Shown: positions 17,643-27,264 of the stretch, in pieces
How the letters are laid out: each line of letters begins with the position of its first letter
Position numbering within the stretch: the first letter of the stretch is position 1
Assembly: GCF_003867015.1 (NCBI RefSeq)
Contig: NZ_CP032548.1
Location: 2,423,001-2,487,000 of the forward strand
Direction: 5' to 3'
Length of the DNA stretch: 64,000 bases
Source of the DNA: Tenacibaculum singaporense
Lineage (GTDB): Bacteria; Bacteroidota; Bacteroidia; Flavobacteriales; Flavobacteriaceae
Position numbers and translations under genes: made by a program
Notes under the pieces: model-generated
The model's database searches: none
What the model saw: only the letters and a program-made list of their open reading frames with translations
What the model was told of the DNA's origin: nothing

Positions 17643-17819
17643 TTATGAAACACAATCAGCATGAACATCACTACAAGCCTGATATTCTGGAGGTAATGCC
17701 CAAAATTCCTCACACTGTGTTTCATCAAAAACTAAGCCACATTCGTAACCACCACCTACAATAGATTTTTGTTCTTTTCTATTTAAAAATTTTCCTGTTT
17801 TTAAAAACTCTTTTTTCAT
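17643..17819 (-). CDS. Double-glycine leader peptide, putative RiPP or bacteriocin precursor
   Basis: A 58-codon gene that I read directly from the minus strand. The N-terminal part is a leader of the kind seen in Bacteroidota natural-product precursors: MKKEFLKTGKFLNRKEQKS then IVGGG (residues 20-24), i.e. 'M-K-K-x5-G-K-x-L-x(3)-E-Q-x-x-I-x-G-G'. The rest (about 34 residues) has four cysteines (27, 36, 49, 56), a FWALPPEY centre and acidic character. Family knowledge: double-glycine leaders are cut by C39-peptidase ABC exporters. No exporter or modifying enzyme is encoded within this window. It sits 100 bases after the macroglobulin gene and 6 bases before pbpC on the same strand, so it is probably co-transcribed with pbpC. 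The alternative is a small non-RiPP protein whose leader resemblance is chance; the match seems too specific for that. Confidence 0.72.
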   Translation of the reverse strand: MKKEFLKTGKFLNRKEQKSIVGGGYECGLVFDETQCEEFWALPPEYQACSDVHADCVS

Positions 17820-17919
17820 GATACTACTAAGATTTAAAACTGTAATTAAATCCTTGAACTTTTAGAGACACTCAAGGTTTGTGTCCATTCTTCGCGAAAG
17901 AATATTGTTATTGAATTAT

Positions 17920-20900
17920 TTATTTTATTACTTTAATCCACTGTCCTTTAGTACGAGCTATATAATCGTTGTCATACATTGCTTCTACCTGTACTCCTGG
18001 TAAATAATATTCACCTAAATACGAAGCATTCACTAATACTCTAAATGTTTTGGTTTCGTACTTCTTCAAGGTAAAGTAGTTACTGATACTTGCATCTCGT
18101 ATATCAGTATAATCTACTTTTGAAGATGTTGTATTGTTTCCAAAATCAGTAAAACGTGTATTCACGATTTCCCACCCTGAAGGAATGTATTGCGTTAATG
18201 CTACATTTTCAATCGTTTCACTTGTTGGATTCTTTACTGTAACTTCAGCTACAAAGTTGGTTCCTTGTGACAAGTTATCTGGAGTAATACGAGCCCCATC
18301 TTTTGTTTTGTATGTAATAGTGGTTTCTAAATTCTTTTGGAATACTTTTTCTTCACCTACTGGCAAAATTCCTTTGTTTAGTATACGTACATATAAAACA
18401 CCATTGTTTTTGTTGGTTATTTTTAATGAATTTTCTTTTTGAATAGCTATTAAATCTTTTGCTAACAGCGATTTTGAAGTATTTGCTTTTCCTGAAGCCT
18501 TATTTAAGATATAACTTGCGTTAATTCCGTCACTACCTCCATTTTTCATAGCATATTGGCTCATTGCCAACAAACTATAGGCTGTAGTTTGTGTACTCAT
18601 CCAACGCTCGCTTGATAGATTTTCAGCAATTTCTTTTGCTAATTTTATTGATTTTGTTTCATCGTCCAACAACATATAGGTTTCTAACGACATTGCTTTG
18701 TTTCTAGTTTCAGAACCATAGTTTGAATAATATCGTTTTGTATGGGTATAACCGGTTATTCCTTTTAAAATAGATTTTGCAATAGCCTTTTTACCTATTA
18801 AAGCATACGCACTTGCTAATCTCATTTTTGCTTCATCTGAAACTCCCATTGATTCTCGTAAACGGTTCATTGATGCTAAATCAGGACTATTTGCTAAGCT
18901 TAACGTGTATAACCTATATGCTTGTGATAAAGAGTTGTTGTAATAACGTGAGTTATTTCTCCAATTACGTGCTTGTTGCTTTTGATATCCTATCCATTTT
19001 GATTTGAATCCAATAGGTAACACATATCCTTTCTTCTCTGCTACTATCATAAAATGACCTGCATAAGACGTTCCCCAACTATCCGCGGTACTATTTCCTT
19101 GCCAGTACGACAATCCTCCATTAGATAATTGGAAATCTGATAAACGTTGAATTGCTGCTTTTATATTTCTTTCTGTTGAAGCTATCTTTTCTTTTGATAA
19201 TTCAAATAATTCTGGTAAAAATAATTGTGGAAAGGCACTTGACGTAGTTTGCTCTACACAACCATGTGGATAACGAATTAAGTATCCCAAACGCTTGGTA
19301 AAGTTCATTGGTGGTAAGGTTGATAACTCTAACGTAGCTGCGTTCGTTCCTTTAGTACCAAAACTTGTAAAGTTAATCTCCCCTACTTCATTAGATTTCA
19401 ATACGACATCTTTTACTTCAGTAGTTACTGGATTTGGATTTAACACATCTATTTCTACTTCGTAAGATGCTTTTTCTCTTCCTGAACTTGCGTCTATTTT
19501 TACTTTGCCAATTCCTTTAAAATCATTTACTTTCAAGGTGAAATACGCCATTTTTTCATCTGGCTGACTAAATGAAACGGTTTGCGTTTTATCTCCTACA
19601 ATAGTATATGCTTCGTTTGGTTGTACTGTAACTTTTACATTTTTAATGTTTGGTTTCATTGCAAAAACAGTAACTGGTAAGGTAACAGTTTCTTGTGGTG
19701 TTATTTTACGAGGCAATGATGCTAAAATCATTACTGGTTTTCGTACAAAAGCTGTTTTTTCATCGCTACCGTACGCATCTTTTTTAGTATCAGTAGCCAC
19801 CACCATAGCTCGAACAGATCCTACATATTTAGGTATTTTTATTTTATGTTCCTTACTGTCTCCTTTTTCTAAATCGAAAGGGCCTAAATACGCAACCATT
19901 GGTTTGAATCGATTCGCTTTTCGGTTTTTACTTCCTGCCTCTGCTTCATCTCCTCCAATACTTAATATTTGATTTACTTTTCCACCGTAAGCACCAATAA
20001 CGTCATCAAAAATATCCCATGTTTTTACTCCTAAAGACTGACGTGCATAGAACACTCCCCAAGGGTTTGGTGTCTTAAAACGTGTTAAATCTAACAAACC
20101 TTCATCTACCAGTGCAATGGTATAAGTCATCGCCCTACCTTTTTCTTCTTTTACTCGAATGGTAGCTGTTGATTCTGGTCTTAACTCGTCCGCTAACTGA
20201 ATTTTTGGTTCTAATTTGGTTGCAGGATTATGTACCAACATTGGTATTGAACCGTACATACGAATTGGTAAATCGTTTACTGTTTGACTATGTTTTTGTA
20301 ACAATGAAATGTTTACAAATACATTTGGTGTATAACTCGCTTTTACTGGGAAACTAAACGATGTTTGTTGTGCTTGTGTTGGTATCCAGAAATGATCTAA
20401 TACTTCTGTTCCGTTTTCTATGGTAATAAACGCTTTTCCTCCTTCTGAAGACGGAAACTTCACAGTTGCTTTTTCATCTACTTCATACGATTCTTTATCG
20501 GTTGTAAATATCAGCATCGTAGCGTTACTCTTATCTTGATTTCCTTTTTTCTTAGCATACCAAGAAGGCCAATCAAAATACACTACATTTGAGGTAACGT
20601 GCTTACTTTTTGAGTCTTTTACTTTTATCAAGTAACGTCCCCAATCGTTTTCATCAACCTTTAATTTAAAAGTTCCTTTACCACTTGCATTTGTTGTTAC
20701 TTTCAGTTTTTTATACGGCTCATGGTAACGTGTACCATCATAACTAGACAATCCATTATCAGAAGTACTCCACCACCAACGCCATGATAATTTATATACA
20801 TTTACTTCTAAAGTATTTGCTATTCCTACTCCTTCTTCGTTTACTGAAGCTACATTAAATGTATAGTTTTCATCTGTAAATAAATAGTTTTTAGATTGTG

Positions 20901-23439
20901 GTTCTTCAGCATCTTGTAACCCTGCATACGAAGTATACGGTGACACTTTATTAGAAAATACATCTGTACTAAAGTCTCCTCCATTTTCATACACTTTTGT
21001 AATAAAACTCGCTCTTAACATTCCTGGAGCTTTACTATCTAATTTAGGTTTTACCGAGAACTTAGTAGTTCCTTCGCTACTTAAACTTCCTTTTAGTACT
21101 TTAAACTCTTCTGTTCCAAATCGACGAGTTACATCATCAAAATTATAGTTTTTGAATTTTGAAAACTCCGTATTGGTTTGTGAGAATTTTCCGTTGATAT
21201 CTAACTTTAATCCTCTTGCTATTGCTCCATGTAACCATTTTACTTCTACATTTCCTGTAATAGTTGAATTTGCTTTGATAAACTCTGCATCTGTAGCTAG
21301 TTTAATCTTTAATCGATTCGGTTTGATAGTTTCAACTTTTAATGTTTTGTTGAAAACAGCTCCACCAACACTTACACGTAACTTCCAATTCCCAGTAATA
21401 GCTTCTGGGTTTGTTGTAGGAGCGTATGTGTATACATTGTTTGATTTTTTTGGAAGTACTTTTCTATCGATTATTTTTCCTTGCGGATTTATTAATTCAA
21501 ATTTTATTGGGTGTTCCTCTGGAATTGGATTCGCATTATCATTTAAAACAAAAGTTAAAAATAGTTGGTCTCCTGGTCGCCACACTCCACGCTCTCCATA
21601 AATATATCCTTTAATTCCTTCTTGTAATTTCACTCCAGAAACATCAAACTTACTCATTGAAAGCGCTTCACCGTCTTTCAATTTCACATAAGTTGTATTG
21701 TTGTTTTTAGTAACTACTGCAAAAAAGGCATTAGTAATATCAGAAAAAGAAACAATTCCTTCTTTATTTGTAGCTGCTGATGTAACTGGTTGTTTTTGTA
21801 AATTGTATAAAGTTACTTTAGCGCCTTCAATAACGTCAGTGGTAAGTATATCCGTAACTGCTACTACTATTTTATTATTGTTTCCCTTTTTAACTATAAC
21901 ACCAATATTTGTAGCTAAAATGTTTGTGCTAATATTTTTATTGTAGTAGTATGATGTTGTACAAGGATTTTCTCTATCTCTCCAACTATAATCATAATAA
22001 TAGTCATCATAATAATTAGGATTATCATAACTTTTAGTATCTATTTCTTTTTTCCCAAAAACTATAGTTTTGGTTGAAACACCTTCAGCACATTTATAAT
22101 TTGAATAGTCTTTATTGAATGAAAACTCAACTCTATACATTGCTCCATTCTCCACTTTTACTATATCTGCCAAATCAATAGCAAAAGCATTTTCTTTACT
22201 TAAATCTAATCCTTGATTGCCTAGGTTTACCGTGTATTTTGCTACTGGACGACCTACGTAACGTAAGTTTCCTTGGTTACTTAAATCATTATACTGTAAA
22301 AACTGTAGTACATTCTCTTTATAAATTTTATAAACAGTTGCATCTACGGCTTTTAAATTTACAGCACTAAAGTTTATTTTTAAGTTATTAGAATTTGGAA
22401 GTATTGATCCGCTTTTTATAAACTTTACAGCAGGTTTTAATTCTTCAAAATACACTGTTTTAATTGTATTTTCTTTTAAAGTATAACCATCTGCACTCTT
22501 TATTCCTTTGAATATTTCTATATCTACTTTTTGTGTAAATGATGATTTAGGATATACAGTTACTTTATTGCTTTTTATCTTATAAGTGAAAGCTCTTTTT
22601 TGAGTGTTTAAAAACTGAATTAATCCTTTTAAGTTTTGTGATTTTTGTAATGGGTCTGAAAAGTTTATTTCAATATGTTGCTTATCTGTATCAACAACTT
22701 CTACACTTAATACTTTAAAGTTGTTTTTCCCTGTTATCGTTACTTCTCTACTCCCTTTAGATTCTGATTGTACTGGAGCTCCTGTCCACTCTACTTTTAA
22801 TTGTTTATCATCTTCAAAACGTTGTATACTATCTATTTTAAAATAGACTTTAGAACTTACTTTTCCTACAGTACTAAACTTTATAGGCTTTGTCTTTCCA
22901 TTATAAGTCGCTTTTACTAAAGATGGTATTTTGTCTGTTTCAATAATATCACTAGCTGTCAACTCTCCCTCAACTGCATATAAGTTTTTATTATATACCG
23001 TCGGAGATTGTAAGGAAACGTTAAATAGTAACTCTTTAGTTTTTACATTTACTGTAAAATTCTCTAAATTTTCATCAATATCTTCGTATAATTTTGATAA
23101 GTGAAGCGTTATTAAGTATTCTTGATTACTTTTTAATTTTTCTGCAGGTACAAAAACTAACTCATTATCATTTAAAACTACTTCTCCTTTTATAGCAGGT
23201 TTGGTAGTAATAACTTCAGTTGCCTCAAAGTTTGTTGTTATTTTCTTTTTTAATACAAACTTTAAATTTGGGGTTACCGATATTAGTTTATCAGGAAAAA
23301 CACTAATATACTCTCCAAACTCATTTACATTACTTTCTGTAGTAACTGCTTTTTTACACGAATTAGCAATAACCATTAAAAAGATTAGTGCAAAAACGCC
23401 AATAATTTTTCTCATTTTTTTTAGTAACTGTAATTTCAT
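17920..23439 (-). CDS. Bacterial alpha-2-macroglobulin family lipoprotein
   Basis: An 1839-residue periplasmic or surface protease trap. Lipoprotein signal: VFALIFLMVIANSC with the lipid cysteine near residue 28, then KKAVTTE. Start is ambiguous between the ATG at 23439 and one 24 bases further in; the second gives a shorter, standard signal peptide. The body consists of many macroglobulin (MG) beta domains; a MG-bait region includes SYAGLQDAEEPQSKN. The thioester motif CVEQ is intact within YPHGCVEQTTSSAFPQLF (about residues 1390-1410), followed by the helical thioester domain and C-terminal receptor-type beta domain. Family knowledge: such proteins trap attacking proteases and are encoded next to pbpC, whose product can repair damaged peptidoglycan. 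Here the peptide gene lies between them. Confidence 0.93.
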   Translation of the reverse strand: MKLQLLKKMRKIIGVFALIFLMVIANSCKKAVTTESNVNEFGEYISVFPDKLISVTPNLKFVLKKKITTNFEATEVITTKPAIKGEVVLNDNELVFVPAEKLKSNQEYLITLHLSKLYEDIDENLENFTVNVKTKELLFNVSLQSPTVYNKNLYAVEGELTASDIIETDKIPSLVKATYNGKTKPIKFSTVGKVSSKVYFKIDSIQRFEDDKQLKVEWTGAPVQSESKGSREVTITGKNNFKVLSVEVVDTDKQHIEINFSDPLQKSQNLKGLIQFLNTQKRAFTYKIKSNKVTVYPKSSFTQKVDIEIFKGIKSADGYTLKENTIKTVYFEELKPAVKFIKSGSILPNSNNLKINFSAVNLKAVDATVYKIYKENVLQFLQYNDLSNQGNLRYVGRPVAKYTVNLGNQGLDLSKENAFAIDLADIVKVENGAMYRVEFSFNKDYSNYKCAEGVSTKTIVFGKKEIDTKSYDNPNYYDDYYYDYSWRDRENPCTTSYYYNKNISTNILATNIGVIVKKGNNNKIVVAVTDILTTDVIEGAKVTLYNLQKQPVTSAATNKEGIVSFSDITNAFFAVVTKNNNTTYVKLKDGEALSMSKFDVSGVKLQEGIKGYIYGERGVWRPGDQLFLTFVLNDNANPIPEEHPIKFELINPQGKIIDRKVLPKKSNNVYTYAPTTNPEAITGNWKLRVSVGGAVFNKTLKVETIKPNRLKIKLATDAEFIKANSTITGNVEVKWLHGAIARGLKLDINGKFSQTNTEFSKFKNYNFDDVTRRFGTEEFKVLKGSLSSEGTTKFSVKPKLDSKAPGMLRASFITKVYENGGDFSTDVFSNKVSPYTSYAGLQDAEEPQSKNYLFTDENYTFNVASVNEEGVGIANTLEVNVYKLSWRWWWSTSDNGLSSYDGTRYHEPYKKLKVTTNASGKGTFKLKVDENDWGRYLIKVKDSKSKHVTSNVVYFDWPSWYAKKKGNQDKSNATMLIFTTDKESYEVDEKATVKFPSSEGGKAFITIENGTEVLDHFWIPTQAQQTSFSFPVKASYTPNVFVNISLLQKHSQTVNDLPIRMYGSIPMLVHNPATKLEPKIQLADELRPESTATIRVKEEKGRAMTYTIALVDEGLLDLTRFKTPNPWGVFYARQSLGVKTWDIFDDVIGAYGGKVNQILSIGGDEAEAGSKNRKANRFKPMVAYLGPFDLEKGDSKEHKIKIPKYVGSVRAMVVATDTKKDAYGSDEKTAFVRKPVMILASLPRKITPQETVTLPVTVFAMKPNIKNVKVTVQPNEAYTIVGDKTQTVSFSQPDEKMAYFTLKVNDFKGIGKVKIDASSGREKASYEVEIDVLNPNPVTTEVKDVVLKSNEVGEINFTSFGTKGTNAATLELSTLPPMNFTKRLGYLIRYPHGCVEQTTSSAFPQLFLPELFELSKEKIASTERNIKAAIQRLSDFQLSNGGLSYWQGNSTADSWGTSYAGHFMIVAEKKGYVLPIGFKSKWIGYQKQQARNWRNNSRYYNNSLSQAYRLYTLSLANSPDLASMNRLRESMGVSDEAKMRLASAYALIGKKAIAKSILKGITGYTHTKRYYSNYGSETRNKAMSLETYMLLDDETKSIKLAKEIAENLSSERWMSTQTTAYSLLAMSQYAMKNGGSDGINASYILNKASGKANTSKSLLAKDLIAIQKENSLKITNKNNGVLYVRILNKGILPVGEEKVFQKNLETTITYKTKDGARITPDNLSQGTNFVAEVTVKNPTSETIENVALTQYIPSGWEIVNTRFTDFGNNTTSSKVDYTDIRDASISNYFTLKKYETKTFRVLVNASYLGEYYLPGVQVEAMYDNDYIARTKGQWIKVIK

Positions 23440-23669
23440 TTCCTTAGAAGTTTTATCTTTCTCTATTGTATCTAAAACTACTGAAAAATATTTTTAAAAG
23501 ATTATCTATTTAGAATTTGTAGCAATTCATTTAGTATTCGTAACTCGAATCAATATTTTTTAAGCAATTTTCTTAAGAGATTTTTTTGGTAGCAAATTTA
23601 CCATTTTTAGGGTATTTATTATGCAATTAGCGCTTATATTTTTTACTTTTACAACCTCAATTACACATT

Positions 23670-24251
23670 ATGCTTGGATTACAATTTGACACAGAAACTT
23701 CATGGGTTGAAGTTGCTAAAAATGGATTAGAACAACTATTAACAGATCATGCTTTTGCTGAACAAAAAGCTGCTTCAAATGCTGTGTCAATTATTATCAA
23801 TTACTCTGAAGAAACTGAACTTGTTAAAGATATGAGTGATATTGCCATTGAAGAAATGGAACATTTTAGAATGGTACATAACATAATGATAGAGCGGGGT
23901 ATGGTTTTAGGACAAGCTACTAAAAATGACTATGCTTTAAAATTGCAAAAATTCTTCCCACATACCGGAAATAGAACTGAAGCTTTAATTCATCGACTTT
24001 TAGTTGCTGCTTTGATAGAGGCACGTAGTTGTGAGCGTTTTAAGGTTTTTGCTGATAATATGGAAGATGAACAATTATCTAAATTTTATTTGGATTTAAT
24101 GGTTTCTGAAGCAAATCATTACACCTTATTTTTAGGGTATGCCCGTAAGTATATGGATCGTGAAATCGTTGATAAAAAATGGGAAGATTTATTGGCTTTC
24201 GAAGCCGAAATGATGCGAGAAAGAGGTAAAACTGCAAAAGTTCACGGATAG
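23670..24251 (+). CDS. miaE: tRNA-(ms2io6A37) hydroxylase-like di-iron protein
   Basis: A 193-residue four-helix ferritin-like di-iron protein. Metal ligands are visible: an early glutamate (AEQKAASNA), the EEMEHF motif (residues 61-66), EARSCERFK and SEANHYTLFLGYAR in the second helix pair. This pattern and the N-terminus MLGLQFDTETSWVEVAKNG match MiaE, which hydroxylates the isopentenyl group of modified A37 in tRNA. The stop codon overlaps the GTG start of the next gene by one base (TAGTG). Divergent from the macroglobulin gene with a 230-base AT-rich intergenic region that shows no further gene. Confidence 0.85.
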   Translation: MLGLQFDTETSWVEVAKNGLEQLLTDHAFAEQKAASNAVSIIINYSEETELVKDMSDIAIEEMEHFRMVHNIMIERGMVLGQATKNDYALKLQKFFPHTGNRTEALIHRLLVAALIEARSCERFKVFADNMEDEQLSKFYLDLMVSEANHYTLFLGYARKYMDREIVDKKWEDLLAFEAEMMRERGKTAKVHG

Positions 24252-24688
24252 TGTTTAGCAAAGAAGAATCTGCTCGTTTACGCAAAGAGTTTTGGACAAG
24301 TTTTGGTAAGTCTTTTCCAAGAAAATGGTTGTTATACAATACCAAAATAAAAGGGTTTGCTTTTAAGTTTCAAGCGGATAGAAAAAAAGCTTCCGTTTGT
24401 TTAGATTTTGAACATCCTGAAGAAATAGCCAATGAACTACTTTATGATCAGCTACTTTCTTTAAAAAAAATACTGGAAAGTGAATATTTACCTGAAGTTA
24501 TATTTGACGATAACTTTGAGCTAGATAATCACAAGATTATTCGTAGAATTTACGTCCCTTTTGATAAAAAATTCAGTATTCATAATAAAGATACTTGGCG
24601 AGATTGTTATGAGTTTTATGTTGAAGCTATGACACAGTTTGAATTGTTTTTTTATGAGTATGAAGACTTTATAAAACAGGCTATCTAG
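24251..24688 (+). CDS. DUF4268 domain protein
   Basis: A 145-residue cytosolic protein starting with GTG at 24251 that overlaps the miaE stop codon by one base. The sequence matches my memory of DUF4268: RLRKEFWTSFGKSFPRKWLLYNTKIKG at the start (given in part), a Asp-phe segment CLDFEHPEEI, and the acidic-aromatic tail FEFFFYEYEDFIK-like end. The fold is not known to me in detail; the domain is sometimes found with nuclease-like proteins. In flavobacteria it commonly stands alone. No membrane segment or signal peptide. Translationally coupled to miaE. Confidence 0.75.
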   Translation: MFSKEESARLRKEFWTSFGKSFPRKWLLYNTKIKGFAFKFQADRKKASVCLDFEHPEEIANELLYDQLLSLKKILESEYLPEVIFDDNFELDNHKIIRRIYVPFDKKFSIHNKDTWRDCYEFYVEAMTQFELFFYEYEDFIKQAI

Positions 24689-24732
24689 TCACAGGAAAAA
24701 GCCCCTTTTTATATAAAACACACATTATTAAC

Positions 24733-24764
24733 TTGTTTTATATTAAGTTTTCGTTATATCTTTA
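24733..24764 (+). promoter_or_regulatory. Probable promoter of the CAP lipoprotein gene
   Basis: TTG at 24733-24735, 21-base spacer, then TATCTTTA (TAnnTTTG with one mismatch). The chosen ATG lies 36 bases after the -7 box. Confidence 0.5.
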
Positions 24765-24799
24765 CAACGTTTTTGATTAACCCCTTAACCCCTATAATC

Positions 24800-25291
24800 A
24801 TGAATAACTACCCCCTCAAGTTATTGGTGCTGTTTTGTGCACTAATAATAACATCTTGCTCTTCTAACGAAGCCGAGATAATTGACAGTACCCCAGAAAT
24901 GTCAGCTAGCATCAATGAAAAACCGATAGAAGCAGACATCTTAGACCTAATTAACACTTATAGAGTTAATAATGGCTTTTCTTCACTAAGCAAGTTACAA
25001 ACTATTAAGTCACAAACAAGCAATCATACTAACTATATGATTGAGAAAGACGAGGTTTCACACGACTTTTTTTACCAACGTAAAGAGTATTTAGCTGAAA
25101 ATGCTGATGCTGTTAAAGTAGGTGAAAATGTAGCTTATGGTTATTCTACCGCAGAAGCTGTAGTTAATGCTTGGATTAAAAGCGATGGGCACAGAGAAAA
25201 TATTGAAGGTGATTATACTCACTTTGAAGTTACTGCTGAAAAAAGTGCTAACGGTAAGTGGTATTACACTAATATTTTTGTAAAGAAATAG
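24800..25291 (+). CDS. CAP/SCP-domain lipoprotein
   Basis: A 163-residue lipoprotein with signal LKLLVLFCALIITSC and Cys at residue 20, followed by SSNEAEI. The mature part is a CAP (SCP/PR1) domain: LDLINTYRVNNGFSSL, then NHTNYMIEKDEVSHD with the conserved His, VGENVAYGYSTAEAVVNAW, and SDGHRENIEGDYTHFEV. Conserved His and Glu residues of the CAP cavity are present. CAP proteins of bacteria often bind lipids or sterols or act on cell envelopes; function here is unknown. An upstream in-frame TTG at 24773 would add nine residues before the signal peptide, so I prefer the ATG at 24800. Confidence 0.88.
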   Translation: MNNYPLKLLVLFCALIITSCSSNEAEIIDSTPEMSASINEKPIEADILDLINTYRVNNGFSSLSKLQTIKSQTSNHTNYMIEKDEVSHDFFYQRKEYLAENADAVKVGENVAYGYSTAEAVVNAWIKSDGHRENIEGDYTHFEVTAEKSANGKWYYTNIFVKK

Positions 25292-25304
25292 TGAAATTAA
25301 ATAA

Positions 25305-25334
25305 CCCCAATCCAATATGCGCATTGAATCGGGG
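25305..25334. terminator. Weak imperfect hairpin between convergent genes
   Basis: CCCCAATCCAAT and ATTGAATCGGGG pair with two mismatches around a 6-base loop, between the CAP gene and the convergent OmpA-family gene. There is no T-run, so terminator status is uncertain. Confidence 0.3.
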
Positions 25335-25375
25335 CTAAAGAAAACTACTCTACGGGAGACTAATTACTTATTTTA

Positions 25376-27253
25376 CTATTTATAATCATTCGTAATTATA
25401 AATTTTGATCGTCGGTTTTCTTGATGTTCCTCTTCTGTACAAGGAACACCATTAGAACATTTGTTTACTAATTGCTTTTCTCCGTAACCAATAGCGCTTT
25501 CTATCCTATTGGTATCTATACCTCTTGAGAAAATATAATCTCTAGTAGATTTAGCTCTCTTATCTGATAAAGTTTCATTATAACTATCACTTCCCCTACT
25601 ATCGGTGTGAGCTTCAATTTTAATAATCATTTTCGGATGATTTTTTAACACACGTACTATATGTTCTAGCTCATAGGCTGCGTCTGGTCGAATATTCCAC
25701 TTATCAAAATCAAAAAATATAGGGTCTATCACTATTTCGTTACCTATAATTAATGGTGTCAAATACAAGTCTATCTTTATATTTTTATTATCTTCATTTG
25801 TCGTTAATACATCTTTTAAATCATCTTTATAATCATTTTTTGAACCTCTAAGAACGTATTTCTTCCCACAGTTAACTTCAAAAAAGTATGAACCATCCTC
25901 TTTTGTAGTAATTGTTTCTACTACTTTTCCTGTAGTATCAACTAATTCTACTAGCGCATCTGATAACAGTTCATTTGTTCTTTTATCAAATACTTTTCCT
26001 GAAATAAACTGCTTACATTTTTCGAAACTATATATGTCATCATGCCCCTTTCCTCCTGGCCTATTTGATGAAAAATACCCAGTTTTATTATCTTCATTTA
26101 AAAAGAAGGCAAAATCATCATAACCACTATTAAAAGGTGCTCCTAAGTTTTTTACTTCTGATGAATTGTTATTTAATAAACTTGACTTATAAATATCTAA
26201 CAATCCTAAATTTGCATATCCATCTGAAGAAAAATATAGCGTATAATCTTTTGCTACATAAGGAAACATTTCTCTACCAATGGTATTAATCTTATCTCCC
26301 ATATTTACAGGGTCTCCATAAGTTCCATCAGGTAAAATGGCTACCTTATAAATATCCGTAAAACCATAACCTCCAGGTCTATCTGACGTAAAATATAGTG
26401 TTTTTTCATCTGGACTCAAGGCTGGATGTCCGCTTGAATAGATATCATCATTAAACGAAGGTTCTTCTATATTATCCCACTGACCATTTACTAGTGTAGC
26501 TTTATATATTTTTAAATGTGAAGTCCCTTCTTTATCATAATCTAACTTATCTCTTTTGTTTAAGTTATTTCTGGTAAAGTACATGGTAGTTCCATCTTTT
26601 GTAATAGCTACACTTGATTCATGAAAACTTGTGTTAATTTTTGAAGATGTAATCGGTACAACATCTTCTATCGTTTTTATTCCATTTTCTACATTTATTT
26701 TTGCTTCATATAAATCTAAATAAGGCTCATTATTCCATTCATAAATTTTACCATTATTATTTTTTGCTGATGAAAAAACAAATTTATTTCCTGTTACATA
26801 AGGTCCAAAATCAGAGTTTTTGGTATTAACTTCTAGATTGTAAATATTAATAGTATCGTTGTTTAAAGTCATGAGTTTCTCATAATCTTCTTTCGATAAA
26901 CTTCCTTTAGCATCAGGTAATTTTTGTAGCCATTCATCTGCTTTTTCATATTCACCAATACTTCGTAATGATTGTACGTATCTATGAATATTTTCATTAC
27001 TTAACCCTTCTTCACTTTCTGCAGCTAATTGATACCAATGGGCTGCTTTTTTTGAATCTGAGTTATTATAATAACAATCTCCAAGTCTTGCTAATGTATA
27101 TGCGGTACTATCTCCTTTTTTCACTGCACTTTCATAAAACTCAGCTGCTTTTACATAAGCATAATCTCTAAAGAACTTATCAGCTACTCTTTTCTGAGAA
27201 AATGAATAAGAGAATGAAAAAATTAAGATTAAAAGTGTAATTTTTGTCTTCAT
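25376..27253 (-). CDS. TPR/PD40/OmpA-family outer membrane protein, T9SS-associated
   Basis: A 625-residue protein with signal peptide (LLILIFSFSYSFSQ). TPR-like helices cover about 20-110 (YVKAAEFYESAVKKGDSTAY), PD40-type beta-propeller blades about 140-410 (SPDEKTLYFTSDRPGG, YFSSNRPGGKGHDDIY), then a CarboxypepD_reg-like domain (about 415-490) and a C-terminal OmpA peptidoglycan-binding domain (about 510-625: IKIEAHTDSRGSDSYN, LSDKRAKSTRDYI). Proteins with this layout stand behind PorP/SprF genes and adhesins in Bacteroidota; the T9SS component PorE has similar domains. It is the last gene of the adhesin operon, 11 bases after the PorP/SprF gene. Likely role: anchoring the export or display complex to peptidoglycan (inference). 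Confidence 0.9.
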   Translation of the reverse strand: MKTKITLLILIFSFSYSFSQKRVADKFFRDYAYVKAAEFYESAVKKGDSTAYTLARLGDCYYNNSDSKKAAHWYQLAAESEEGLSNENIHRYVQSLRSIGEYEKADEWLQKLPDAKGSLSKEDYEKLMTLNNDTINIYNLEVNTKNSDFGPYVTGNKFVFSSAKNNNGKIYEWNNEPYLDLYEAKINVENGIKTIEDVVPITSSKINTSFHESSVAITKDGTTMYFTRNNLNKRDKLDYDKEGTSHLKIYKATLVNGQWDNIEEPSFNDDIYSSGHPALSPDEKTLYFTSDRPGGYGFTDIYKVAILPDGTYGDPVNMGDKINTIGREMFPYVAKDYTLYFSSDGYANLGLLDIYKSSLLNNNSSEVKNLGAPFNSGYDDFAFFLNEDNKTGYFSSNRPGGKGHDDIYSFEKCKQFISGKVFDKRTNELLSDALVELVDTTGKVVETITTKEDGSYFFEVNCGKKYVLRGSKNDYKDDLKDVLTTNEDNKNIKIDLYLTPLIIGNEIVIDPIFFDFDKWNIRPDAAYELEHIVRVLKNHPKMIIKIEAHTDSRGSDSYNETLSDKRAKSTRDYIFSRGIDTNRIESAIGYGEKQLVNKCSNGVPCTEEEHQENRRSKFIITNDYK

Positions 27254-27264
27254 AACTATGCTTT

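Noticed and set aside
17881-17903. Hairpin ATTCTT-CGCGA-AAGAAT considered as macroglobulin terminator
   Set aside because: Only six base pairs and no T-run on the minus strand; termination there is not supported, and read-through into the peptide gene is possible.
24773-24799. TTG start for the CAP lipoprotein gene
   Set aside because: It would place nine extra residues (INPLTPII) before an otherwise standard lipoprotein signal peptide.
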